Assembly (NCBI GenBank): GCA_027924585.1
Contig: BSBM01000442.1
Coordinates: 1-64,000 of the forward strand
Source: Larix kaempferi
Lineage: Eukaryota; Streptophyta; Pinopsida; Pinales; Pinaceae
DNA length: 64,000 nt
Direction of reading: 5' to 3'
Positions 1-11,440 of this stretch are shown here, piece by piece. Numbering within the stretch: the stretch's first letter is position 1; each line of letters starts with the position of its first letter. The position numbers and the translations under genes were made by a program. Below the pieces are notes generated by a model. That model was not told the origin of the DNA and did no database searches. It saw only the letters and a program-made list of their open reading frames with translations.

Positions 1-1560
1 AAACTAAAATCCCTAATGCTTAATAACATACAATTGCTAAAAATATGTTTCATTGATACGTTTTGAGTTTTAAAACTGCAAATTTAAATTTTACAAGCGA
101 CTAAAAAGCAAGCCAGCTAAATTGGTGCATTAGTATTTTAAACTGAGAAGATGCGAGTGGTATAGAATAATAACAAACATATAAGAAAGCGGGCTAAACT
201 AATGAACTAAACTAAAGAAACCGTTACAGTGCTGAAGAGACCGATTAAGAAGAAATAGGCCGTTAAACCGCCAAAGAGACCTTTACCTAATGAGAAACCA
301 ATGAAAAAATAGTGATCTAAAAAAATATAATATAGAGATGTTAACTAGTAAACAACCGATTAAGCAAAGGAAGCAAAGGCGGGCAGATTAAAGTCATGGA
401 AAGAGAACAGGTTGGGTTTAAAATTTGTGTGTAGGTCAATTTGTGTAAGATCCATCCAGGCAGATCTTTAAGTATTTAAATATATGTGATCAATGGTGAA
501 CTTTAAATTGTTGTAAACTATCAGGCCGGAAGGAGCCATCAAAATACTATTGCTCGTTTGATTGAACAATTAGGGAAAATATTAAACTATGTAATATTCA
601 GAAATAAATTATGGATTTGTTATGAAACCATCGAAATACTATTTTGAACAGCTAGTTAGGATTAACTCTGATCTAAATGAAGAGTGCGAGTTGGGTAGAG
701 TGTGGCTAAGGGGCTGTTGTTACTTAAAATGAAAGTGCTAGAAATTTTTCCTTGAATAATTAAGTAATGAAATGAACCTGAATGGTTACAACCGAACCTG
801 AATATAGCGTATTGAATGATTTATATTTGTATGAGCGAGATAGACATTAATATAGTCTACCTTGGATACAAGCGCTCGAAGCAAACTTGTTGCGCGCTTG
901 CTGGTTTTATTGATCAGAAACGTGTTGGAATGAACCCAGTCTATAGTACCTGGGTACTGTTATGGATCCTCCCTAAAATAAACAAGAAAATACACCGAAT
1001 TGGATCCCGAGTCGTCAGGAAAATTGAACCCTGGAAAATCGTTGTCTCACTTGAATCACGCATTCAACATGTAAAGAAAGGCGGGCAGATAAAGTCATGG
1101 AAAGATAACAGGCAGGTTAAATTGTTGTTAATGAAAGAAAACATTTATTAAAGATGGCAGATGCATGGGGCTATGGCCAGAGCAAATACGGCATAACGTT
1201 TAATGATTGAAAGATAATTAGGCGAATACAAGACAGAGCCATCCATACCTGTGGCATTCAAGTTAAGGGTCTCAAGGGCCTGAAATTCGTTGAAGAAGTC
1301 GAAGGGTTTGGAAGGACTGAATCATATCGAACGGCTGGTCTTCCAACCCATGGCGTTTTGCAAGAACATAACAGAGCAGAACCTGAAATATTTTCAATCA
1401 AATTTAGAAAACGCAAGGAAGGCTTTGAATTAGATTTGAGATAAGGTTACTATTTCTGACAGAATTTGAAAAAGGAAGTAGGGCTTCTGAAAGCAGAGGG
1501 AAGACAAAAGAACAACAAAATGTAAAATGTAAAATGTAAAGAACAGAGGGAAGAGAAAAG
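1..1560. other. Flanking sequence without a recognisable gene
   Basis: AT-rich sequence outside the large duplications. I see no credible gene. Two imperfect ~42-bp direct copies (about 372-414 and 1077-1118, both containing GGCGGGCAGAT) suggest an old local duplication. A plus-strand open frame at 816-1151 has no family signature and I do not call it. On the minus strand, about 1257-1400 is bounded by AG and GT dinucleotides as an exon would be, but no frame there is recognisable. Confidence 0.5.
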
Positions 1561-1732
1561 AATAATAAAATGTATCCCTCGAATTTGTTTGCTCCAGTTT
1601 CCTCAATTCTATTACCAGAGAATAATAAAATGTATCCCTCGAATTTGTTTGCTCCAGTTTCCTCAATTCTATTACCAGAGGCTCGGAAGCTTTCTCCATC
1701 TCGGCCACTGCTGCTGTACCAATCCCGGCCAT
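1430..1732 (-). other. Open frame carrying a duplicated 20-residue block; possible exon
   Basis: The frame starts at an ATG (MAGIGTAAVAEMEKASEPLV) and includes two copies of a 20-residue block encoded by the perfect 60-bp duplication at 1561-1680. The first ~35 residues read like an ordinary soluble alpha-helical protein. After the second block the frame becomes hydrophobic, low-complexity sequence typical of translated intron. A GT donor-like site (CTCTG/GTAATAG) occurs within the duplicated block. I do not recognise the protein. It may be a first exon, a pseudogene exon or chance. Confidence 0.2.
1561..1680. repeat. Perfect 60-bp tandem duplication
   Basis: Positions 1561-1620 and 1621-1680 are identical base for base. 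The unit is a multiple of three, so it preserves the minus-strand reading frame across it. Perfect identity suggests a recent event, in contrast to the decayed repeats elsewhere in the window. Confidence 0.97.
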
Positions 1733-2125
1733 TCAGAAGTTCAAGGCACGCATGCGACCTGAACGGGAACATCACATAAATCGAAAAAAAAAAACTAAGC
1801 TCTAAGTAAGCTCTAAGTTGACACAATCATGTCAAAGTAACTGCCCAGCTCTTACAATAAACACCAGAAGCTACTCAAGAAAATCAAAGAGGGACAAAAA
1901 AAGATGCACACATTTCCTATACGTTGAGAAATATTTGCAATCTGAATCGATAGGAGATACCTGGATAACCGTGCCACATAAATTCCCATACATCTTCTTC
2001 TATGAATGTAATTGTGGACTAAACTTGTATACGAATAACGCAGAGCACTCAGAAAACTATGCTGGACTGACAACCTTCAAGAAGCCATAACGGCGGCCTC
2101 GTCTGGAGTTCTTATATGAAACGTT

Positions 2126-2623
2126 TCAGTGTGTGGAGAAACCACTCCTACGTATTATGTTGTTTGATTCGATGGCTTCAACCATTGCAGTGCCTCCTGC
2201 CTTCTTGTTATCGAGATTCAGAGAATGTCTACACATAGGGAAGGAAGAATTCGAAACGAGTCATCTATCGATGCAATCAAGATGGAAACCATGGTTGCAA
2301 TTTGGCAGGACTCTCAGTTTTTCTCCTTCTGTAAATTCGGCCAAGCAGATCGGACAATCCGTGGCCACCGGCCGTGGCTTTGAGGTAGCGCTGTAAACGA
2401 TAATGAGCAGTGCTTTCAAATCAGAGTTAGCCTGCATCCGGATAATCATCTGCAGCGTTATCTGGCCTCTGCAGCCCAGAAAGCATTTGACCAACCAACT
2501 GAGGTCGATAGCTAAGATGAAAGCAACGAGCAAAGACATGAGAATGATTACTGGATCTGCTCGTCTCCCGTTCAAGAAGGTGCGCCGAGGCCAGAACTTA
2601 AAACAACTTCCTGCCAAATTCAC
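2126..2623 (-). pseudogene. ATL-type RING-H2 E3 ubiquitin ligase pseudogene, copy 1
   Basis: In plants ATL proteins are membrane-anchored RING-H2 ubiquitin ligases. One minus-strand frame shows a hydrophobic segment (about 2480-2545), the ATL-like linker [12 protein letters not shown], then the [13 protein letters not shown], a basic spacer, and [12 protein letters not shown]. The conserved Trp codon after CIDR is TGA (2261-2263). Past that stop the same frame continues as LVSNSSFPMCRHSL, where the penultimate zinc-ligand Cys is Phe, and it ends with TGA at 2126-2128. Compared with copy 2 (12578-12908), about 25 nt are deleted in front of the membrane segment, removing the start codon. Three lesions make it non-functional. 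Family assignment is firm; the exact ATL member is not. Confidence 0.8.
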
Positions 2624-2699
2624 AACAAAAAACCTAAAATTCTATGCAACTCAAATTTATTTTGATACAGATTCTCAACGGTCCACTTTATTCGAGGTT

Positions 2700-5600
2700 T
2701 AAAGGCACCGACCGTGAGAGGCTCCCAGTGCTTTTCAGTTTGATTTCAAATTTAATCATACTTTTTATTTTATTTTATTTTGCTTTTTTTTCTAAATTGG
2801 TAAGGATTTAACCCGAGACTACATTCTTGTGGGGGTAGTGTGAAGTTTTTGGTAATAATGAAATTATGATTTATAAATTATAATGAATTATGTATTATTC
2901 CAATATAGTAGTATCATTTGTTAAGGGTGTTTTTTCTTAGACTTATAAAATCTCAAGATTTCATGTTTCAAATTTGTAATATTGGAAAAAATGATTTATG
3001 AGCTCATGTTCATGTCATCCATTGATTATTTGTTGAGTCAAGAAACTTTAAATTTTTTTATTGAAAAACACCAATAGTGGGGTAGAGCAAAAACATCTAA
3101 TTATGGGTTTCACTTACTAAAAAAATTGTTTAAGCCTTAGGTGACTTTGGTGTTGGTCTACATCACATCCATTGAATCTATAACTAAATTTGTGAAATCC
3201 ATATGGAATTATGGTAGATTGGTCTTGCCACTATATTTTTTCCCTTGTCTTTGAAATTGGTTGGCTAAACTTTTAGCATTGAAGGGATATTGCTTTCATG
3301 ATGGTTTAGTTCATGCCTCAATATTAATGCACTATGAACATAGTGGATGCCAAAAGTCATGATGTAGATGCATTCATTTTCTTTAACTTGAAAATAAAAT
3401 GCCCTAAAACCATAATATGGGAGATCCATCCAATTTTGTTCTTATTTTGACTTGATAATCCCCTTGGAGCCACCTCACCCTCTATTTTTTTTCCAAGTTG
3501 GAGGTAATGGTTAATGATAATAAATATCTCATAAAAATCATAAAGCTATTGTAGTGAATGGAAAGCAAAAAAGGCCCACGACTTAGAATTTAAGAAACCT
3601 AACTAGTGGTTCCAATATGTGCTTGTGTGATGCTTTCAATGATATTATTTCCAAAAGGACCTCTATAATTCCTCTTTCAGAACTACATGATATGGAACAA
3701 GGTTATTCCTTCTTCAAGTTTGTTTGTTCCGGCTATTGAATTCGAGGACACACCACTTGCGATAAAGCTAGTAACACACTTAGTTTATCATTATTTATAG
3801 TGATTTCCTTAAAAGTTAATTTTCTAGAGAAATGTAGTGGAGATGGAAACATGGTGTTGGGGAAATTAAGTATTGTTTGTTCAATTTTTACAATGATTTT
3901 CATCCTAAAATGATGGTTACCTATACTTGGATTTGGGTGCATCTTCCCAAATCTTCCCCTTTATATATCATTCAAATATGGAATGTTATTGGTAAGACTG
4001 TGTCTAGTGGAACCCCATCCAAGAAAGAGAACAATGGAATTTGCTAGGATGTGTACACATTTACCATAAATGAGGATAAACGAGGCTTACCGGAATATAT
4101 TAAACTCAAATTTAAAGGATTTCCACTATCTATATATAAGAAAGTTAGATTTCAAATTTGTTGTATTCATCTTCATAATGTTAGGAATATAGTCATCTAG
4201 AGAAATCATGTAATATTAAAGCTAAAAATATTTGTGGTTGAAGGCAAATAAATATTTGTAAAAAACATCTAAGTACATAACTTAGTAGATTCTTTTTTGA
4301 ATCCCTATATTTAAAGAGGAAACATAAGTTGAATCTAAAAATCATGAAATAAACAAACATAGGAAGAAGTTGAAAAATCATTAAAGTGGAAAAGTCTATG
4401 GATAAGTTCAAATCAGTTATGACTATGCATTACCAAAACAAAGGTGTAGAGGGTAGATAAAATGTTGTAGTAGGATTAAAATGTGAGCCAAACATGTTGG
4501 AAAATGCCATTGATACCGAATAAGTCCAGAGTTCAAAGTTCAGAGAAAGTATAAATGGAGATGAATAAAGTTTGAATTAGAATTTCTTGATGAACTTCAA
4601 AAGTTTATTCAACAAAAATGATTGAAATGTTTCCCACATCCCTAAAGTGAAAAGAAAAATGGGTTAAGAATATACTGTAGGCCAATCATTCAACCTAAAA
4701 GCAATCCATCATGGGTTGGTGTAGGAGGTCATAGGTGGTTTCTATAATGAGAGGTTCTTAAGAAAAAGGTTCGATTTAAACTAGTTTGTATTTGTATAAA
4801 AATGTGATTTGAAACTTTACAATCAATTGTTTTAAATACATGAGATTTTTCAAATAAAGGTTGGTGCAAGGTAATGATACCCACTTCAGACACATCAGTT
4901 GCAATGGACTTCCTAGAAAACATAAATCCGACCATTAAAATGAATTTTTAGAGGTACCTACATATTTTTTTAGAACATGATGTAAAAATATGAAACGTAG
5001 AGAATCCGATCGCTTTCCATAATATATAACCTTTATTTATGGAAAATAGGTATAACTCGCAAAAAATGGTGTTCTTCTAGGGTTGGTATGCTTTTTTTCT
5101 TCATAAAACATAATGCATGTGTGGGTATGTAAAATGTCTAAATTTGTAAAACAAATTATTTAGGGTTGTAGATAACAGGCGGATATAGTGCAACGCTATT
5201 TTTCGAAAAATTTCTAAGCTAATTTTATATATTTTTTTAAATTAAGGAACTCATGACATCCCTAAAAAGATAAGGTTGAGCGTTATGCTCCGCTATCATG
5301 GTCTTAACAAAGTCATTTTTTTTAGTGTGTAGGTCTTTCAATATACTTGTGTGGGTTCTTTTTCGTTTTCAAAATAGGTGTGTTAGTCAAAATTTATAGC
5401 TGAAATAAATGAAGTGATTTTTATGTAAATATGACATGGTTGCAAACAAAAATCAATAAAAAATAGAAATTACTAACAAATTTATCAAAAAATAGATATT
5501 TGGAATCTACGCAGAGAGTTCTATAAGCATGTGCAGTTTCATTAACAGTGGACAAGTGGAGCATATATAGACTTGAGGTTGAAAAACATGAAGTTGCATA

Positions 5601-5760
5601 AAATGGTGTGTTTTTCTATAATTTAGTCCAAGGCATCAGGTTCGACAATAGGATCCTAGAACCACACCTACCAAGTGATTACACATGGTATGGAAAAAGG
5701 AAATCATGCCAAAAAGATTTAAATTTTTAGAGTGCGTGCATCAGTAACACACACAAAGAA
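2700..5760. other. AT-rich non-coding spacer (unit 1)
   Basis: No gene recognised. The segment is nearly collinear with 13080-13883, 20923-22960 and 37081-37300 in unit 2. It contains two intact pre-insertion sites: the run of eight Ts at 3485-3492 (target of copia A in unit 2) and the TTCT at 5519-5522 (target of the LINE in unit 2). Confidence 0.8.
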
Positions 5761-5826
5761 AAAGCATGCACACAATATTAGCGTGCACACACTATTAGCA
5801 TGCACACACTATTAGTGTGCGTGCAC
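5755..5826. repeat. Alternating TGCACAC / ATTAG module
   Basis: Three to four short units of purine-pyrimidine alternation (GTGCACACAC, GCATGCACAC) separated by TATTAG. Related modules lie at 11540-11560, 11640-11715, 37310-37370, 50450-50475 and 50570-50630, some in reverse orientation. They flank the satellite-rich middle of each unit. Confidence 0.6.
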
Positions 5827-6170
5827 TAATGTTACATATTTGTTTCACTCTCCTTCTAGCTATATCTCCCTTTCTCAATATAATCCCATGCCCCCTCCCC
5901 TTTATAAACCCACCACCCTCTCTCTCTCAACCACCCATATATCCCCTTACCATAAAGTATAAGCCCTTGATTAAAAACATGTACCATAAATCCCAATCCA
6001 CCCATCTCTCTATTACCCTAAGCCCTAACCCCCTCCTTTCTCTATTTCTCTAATGCCCTACCAATAACATCCCCCCCTCACACTCTTTTGCATCCCATAC
6101 TCCCCCTCTCTCTCACTCTAAACTCATAAAACCCAATATCGCTCTCCACCAACCCCTAACAGGAATCCAA

Positions 6171-6385
6171 AACTTCATAGTATATATTGGTTAGCTTCTG
6201 CATCTTTTCCTTCAAGACTTCACACTCTTTCACTTTCGATGTAATATCTTTATCTCCCTCAACTCCTATCCTAACCCTCGATATCCCTATCCCTTCCTCT
6301 TTCTAAATCCCTAACCCCAATCTCTCTCTTTATTTTTCTCTCTCTAAACCCCTAATCCCCAATCCCTAAGACCCTTTCACGTTTG

Positions 6386-6429
<44 letters not shown>

Positions 6430-6573
6430 GGGCATCCAAAAATTCATAGTAGATATTGGTTAGCTTATGCATCATTTCATTCAAAACTTCACACTCTTTC
6501 ACATCCAATGTAATATCTCTATCTCCCTCAACGCCTAACCCCCATTATCTCTTGCTCTCTAAACCCCTAAGCC

Positions 6574-6639
<66 letters not shown>

Positions 6640-7130
6640 CGCGCGCGCGCAGCGCGCGCGGCGCGCGCTCTCTCTGTCTCTCTCTCTCTAAATTCCCAAC
6701 CCCTAATATCTCTCCCCCTCCCTCTTTCCAAATCCATAACCCCCAATCTATCTCTTTCTTTTTCTCTATCTAAACCACTAACCCCCAATCCCTGAGACCC
6801 TTTCACATTTGATACTCTCTCTCTCTCTCTCTCTCTTCAAGGCATCCAAAAATTCATAGTAGATATTGGTTATCCTCTGCATATTTTCCTCCAAGAATTC
6901 ACACTCTTTCACATCCAATGTAATATATCTATCTCCCTTAATGCCTAACCCCAAGACTATCTTTCTCTTTAAACCCCTAATCCACAATATCTCTCTCTCT
7001 CTCTCTCTAAATTCCCAACCCTTGATATCTCTCTCCCTCCCACTTTCTAAATCCCAAACCCCAAATCTCTCTCTTTCTTTTTCTCTCTCTAAACCCCTAA
7101 GGCCCCAATCCCTAATACCCTTTCACGTTT

Positions 7131-7185
<55 letters not shown>

Positions 7186-7749
7186 GCATCCAAAACTTCA
7201 TAGTATATATTGGCTAGCTTCTGCATATTTTCCTCCAAGAATTCACACTCTTTCACATCTGATGTAATATCTATATCTCCCTCACTACCTAATCCCCAGT
7301 CTCACTCTCTCTCTCTCTAAATTCCTAACCCTTGATATCTATCTCCCTCCCTCTTTCTAAATCCCTCACCCCAATCTCTCTCTTTCTTTTTCTCTCTCTA
7401 AAACCCTAACCCCCAATCCCTAAGACACTTTCACATTTGATACTCTCTCTCTCTCTCTCTCTGGGGCATCCAAAAATTCATTGTAGATAATTGTTTGTGT
7501 CTGCATCTTTTCCTTCAAGATTGCACACTCTTTCACATCCTATGTAATATCTCTATCTCGCTCAATGCCTAACCCCTAGTCTCTCTTGCTCTCTAAACCC
7601 AAAGCCACAATCTCTCTCTCTCTCTCTCTCTAAACCTCCTCTATCTTTCTCCCTCCCTCTTTCAAAATCACTAGCCCCCAATCTCTCCCTTTCTTTTTCT
7701 CTCTCTAAACCTCTAACCCCCAATCCCTAAGACCCTTTCACATTTTATA

Positions 7750-7780
<31 letters not shown>

Positions 7781-8020
7781 TTCCGGACATCCAAAAATTA
7801 ATAGTAGATATTGGTCAGCTTATGCATCTTTTCCTTCAATACTTCACACTCTTTCGCATCTGATACTCTCTCTCTCTCACTCACTCTAAAACCATAAACT
7901 CCAATATTGCTATCCCTCAACCCCTAAAAGGAATCCAAAACTTGATAGTAGATATTGGTAAGATTCTACATCTTTTCCTTCAAGACTTCACACTCTTTCA
8001 CATCCGATGTACTCTCTCTA
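6171..8020. repeat. Seven dispersed copies of a ~100-bp unit inside the CT satellite
   Basis: A unit beginning GGCATCCAAAAnTTCATAG and ending near a TCnATCTCCCTCAA motif recurs at about 6171, 6430, 6841, 7184, 7465, 7786 and 7930, separated by variable CT tracts. Unit 2 has further copies near 38421, 38562, 40217 and 40363 and a partial one near 39815. Spacing varies from about 140 to 410 bp, so this is a higher-order irregular array. Confidence 0.8.
6631..6668. repeat. Alternating CG block, possible Z-DNA or hairpin site
   Basis: A 38-bp run built almost only of alternating C and G directly follows an uninterrupted (CT)n tract and is followed by (CT)n again. It is nearly self-complementary. 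It is absent from the matching part of unit 2. Confidence 0.9.
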
Positions 8021-8469
8021 TCTCCCTGAATCCCTAATCCCCATTCTCTCTCTTTCTCTCTCTCCCTCTCTAAACCCCTAAGCCACAATCTACCTCTCTC
8101 TCCCTAAACCCTTAACCCCCAATCTCTCTCTCTATCTAAACCCATAACCCTCAATATCTCTCTCTAATCCCCTAGCACCCATTCTCTCTCTCTCTCTCTA
8201 AACCCTCGACTGCTAATGTCTCTCTCTAAACCCCTAACCCCCAATCTCTCTCTCTCTCTAAACCCCTAACTGCCAATTATCTCTCTCTCTCTCTCTCTCT
8301 CTCTCCAAACCCTAACCTCCAATATCTCTTTCTCTCTATAAATATCTAACCTCCAATCTCTCTCTCTCTCTCTCAACCCCTAAACCTCTCTCTCTCTCTC
8401 TCTAACTCCCTAACCCCCAATCTCTCTCTTTCTTTTTCTCTCTCTAACCCCCTAACCCCCAATCCCTAA

Positions 8470-10480
8470 GACCCATCAATGATATATGGGAACAATTCAA
8501 AATTTTTAGGCATAATTGATGGGTCTCAAGACCTTGAACATGGATGTGGGAGAAAATAAGGGTGTTATGAGCTAAATTAATCATTTAAGGCTCATGATCC
8601 ATGAACAGTTCCTTGACGTAGTATAGAGGCCCTTTAGAGGGGATGTTGTCCTTCAATTAGTATATGGATACCATTCGGAGGTTTTATGCACCAAGTATGG
8701 TAATTGAGGTTTTGAATATATGGTAAGAGGAGGAAATAAAGGGCCTATGGGATATGAGTTCCTATAACATATTTTTTGTATTGGTGACGAATATTGGGAT
8801 CATTACTATGGTCGAGTGAGGAAAAAAAGGATATATGACCTAAATTAATCTTCTAGGGCTCATGGGACAAATGATTCCTTCAACCACTACACATGTAATG
8901 TAGAGGGGATTTTTAACCACCAACTGGGATACATATTCCATTAGGATATCTTATTTACGATATGTATCAAAGCCTTGACCATCGTCATATGGGAACCATT
9001 AAAATGCTTTCTACACTAGATGGTGTCCATATTATACTTGTGGGATAAAGATTCCATTTATAGGGTTTGTGTGGTGTTTTTGGACCATATGGATGGTCCA
9101 TAAACTATACAAATATATTTTAATTCCTCGAGACATTAGTTTTTATCCTTGTACCATGGGTAGTGTATCAAGAACCATCTACTATGGGAAAAATCCTAAA
9201 GGATCAAATATTACCATGAATAAGGCCTCGAGACCCATCCCCGGTGAACACAAAATCCTCATTGTGTATGTACCCCACTTGGTAGTTAAAGTTCCCCTTT
9301 AAAGGATGTTTGTAATGGTTCAATAATTCCTTTTGTCCCATCAACTATGAAATCTTCAATTATGTCATATGGCTCTTGTTTCCCCATTTCACCATGGTTG
9401 AGACCCCAATATCCTCCCCTGGTATGAAAAACCTCCTATAATGCCCGCATCCCACTTGTATATCAAATATACTTCATCCAATCTATTTTTTCTAAAACTT
9501 TATAATCAGATTCCCATATTTCATGCAAACGCCAAAGTTTATGAGCCCTAGAAGAATAATCTTGATCATAATGACCTTTTTTTCTTCATCAACCATGGTC
9601 AAAAACCTAGAATCCACATTAAGTATATAAAATATTTTAAAGATACAAATATATCACCAAGAGGCCAATGATATTGTTCTATATGATGCTTTGAGGCCTA
9701 TTTCAGGGACCAAGACCCTACAAGCTTCATTTTGGGACAAAGTCCCAAAATCCATCTCTTGTGTGCAAAGCCTCCTAATAGTACCCATATTTGACTCAAG
9801 GAAAAAGGTACTTAATAGAGGTGTTTTTCGGTGGTTTAAGGAATATTTCATGTCCATAAGACCTCCAGGATTAATTTATGGATGAAGGACCTTATTTTCT
9901 CCCCCCATCATGTTCAGGGCCCATAGATCCATTCCTACTACAGAAAACTCCTAATGACACCCCTATAGCACTTGTATGTAAAAAATTCATTTTAGATGGC
10001 CTATGTTGTAGTTCAAGGCCTTAATAATGGCCTTTTAGTATAAGGATCTTCATTTAGGATATAATTCCCTAGATTTATCTCCCAACCATGGTTAAGGCCT
10101 TAAGACCCATCTCTAATGCACAAAATATTTAATAGCATCCATATCTCATTTAAAGGACAATGATTCCCTATAGAATACATGTTATGTTCACTTTGTGGAA
10201 TTATTTATGGACCTTGATCCTTAAAGGTTTCATCAAGGTTTCAAGGGGCATACTTTACTTCCTTAACCATGATCAATTCCTTAACACACCCATACCTAGT
10301 GTGTAAGACTTCACAATGGTACCCATATTCCACCTAGAGGTCAAATATCACCTATAAAGGGCCTATGTTATACTTTTAAGTCATTTTCATGGTTAATGAG
10401 CCTTCGAGATTCATTTATAGTATTAGGCCATTGATTTCCTCTGGTAACTCTGGTGAAGGCCTTAAGATCCATCGTACAAC
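8470..10480. repeat. Degenerate satellite present in both orientations (unit 1)
   Basis: Units of roughly 150-200 bp share phrases such as 'ggcctTAAGACCCATC', 'CCATGGTtaAGGCC' and 'TTATTTTCTCCC'. Before about 9000 the phrases appear as reverse complements (GGGTCTCAAGACCTTG, GGGAGAAAATAAGG); from about 9170 they appear in forward orientation. The two arms are strongly diverged. No gene is supported; the open frames at 9069 and 9654-9885 are translations of these units. Confidence 0.6.
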
Positions 10481-10511
10481 CATTTTAATTACCTCTCACT
10501 CTCTCTGTCTC

Positions 10512-10550
<39 letters not shown>

Positions 10551-11155
10551 CTCTCCCTAAACCGCTACCCCCCCTTTATCTCTCTCCCTAAATTCCTACC
10601 CCCCTTGTTCCATATATCTCCACCCCTAACCCCTAATCTCTATCTCTCTCAACCCCTTACCCCCAATCTCCCTCTCTCTCTCAACCCCTGACCAGGTTCT
10701 AGGCAGCCTCTCATGCCAATAATCTTAGAATTAAAGCATGGTTAATGTCGAACCTTATCACTTATCCGGGGGTGAATTCGAGAAGAAAGGTTTTATTTGA
10801 TATAAAATGGATATCAAATTCCTTTTTCGAGATCAATAATAAATTGCAAACATAATTTTTGTGCAACACAACTTCAAATGTACAACCATTTTAATTACCT
10901 CTCACTCTCTCTGTCTCACAATCTCTCTCTCTGGAACTCACTATCTCTCTGTCTCTATCCATAGACCCCTATCCTCCTTGATATCTCTCCCTAAACCCCT
11001 ACCCCCCTTGTTCCATCTCTCTCCACCCCTAACCCCCAATCTCTATCTCTCTTAACCCTTAACCCCCAAGCTCCCTCTCTCTCTCAACCCCTGACCAGGT
11101 TCTATGCAACCTCTCATTCTCCTAATATCATAATTAAAGCATGGTTAATGTCAAA
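10478..11155. repeat. Pair of ~270-bp direct repeats with CT tracts
   Basis: 10478-10755 and 10883-11155 share the same order: ACAACCATTTTAATTACC, a CT tract, a CCCCCTTGTTCCAT phrase, CCCCTGACCAGGTTCTA and AATTAAAGCATGGTTAATGT. Unit 2 has the same pair at about 49365-49620 and 49742-50020, so this internal duplication predates the 10-kb duplication. Confidence 0.85.
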
Positions 11156-11159
11156 GCCC

Positions 11160-11440
11160 TAACCCCAATTTGTCTCTCTCCCTAAACCCTTAACCCACAA
11201 TCTCCCCCCCGTCTCTCCCCCTAATCCCATAACCCACAACCCCCCCCCTCTCTCCCCCTAAAATGACAACCCACAATCGCCCCCTCTCTCCCCCTAAACC
11301 CATAACCCACAATCCCCCCCTAAAATCATAAACCACTACCACCCTCCCCCTCTTTCTCTCCCTAAACCCATAACTCACTACCCCCCTCCCCATCTTTCTC
11401 TCCCTACACCCATAACCCACAATCCCACCTATATATCTCT
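11160..11440. repeat. C-rich (CCCCCTCTCTC / AACCCATAACCCACAAT) tract
   Basis: Six to seven imperfect units of AACCCATAACCCACAATC separated by C/T runs, strongly strand-asymmetric. The matching tract in unit 2 is about 50025-50345. Confidence 0.85.

Larger units (their letters stand above)
5870..8470. repeat. CT-rich composite satellite with CCCTAA-like spacers (unit 1)
   Basis: Long (CT)n tracts, for example 6391-6425, 6581-6630 and 7136-7181, alternate with 10-20-nt spacers of the type AAACCCCTAACCCCCAAT. The spacers resemble degenerate plant telomere repeat (CCCTAAA) but do not form a regular 7-bp array. Open frames read across this region are Ser/Leu-rich translations of the repeat and are not genes. 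Confidence 0.9.

Noticed and set aside
3733-4935. Minus-strand frames in the AT-rich spacer (copies at 21180-21819)
   Set aside because: Short, hydrophobic, with no motif; the frame is not preserved consistently between the two units.
6456-7132. Long Ser/Leu-rich or Arg/Glu-rich open frames in the CT satellite
   Set aside because: They are direct translations of (CT)n and CG alternation on either strand, with no domain or start context.
8470-10480. A DNA transposon with terminal inverted repeats
   Set aside because: The opposite-orientation arms are internal, degenerate and multi-copy; no transposase or target duplication is visible.
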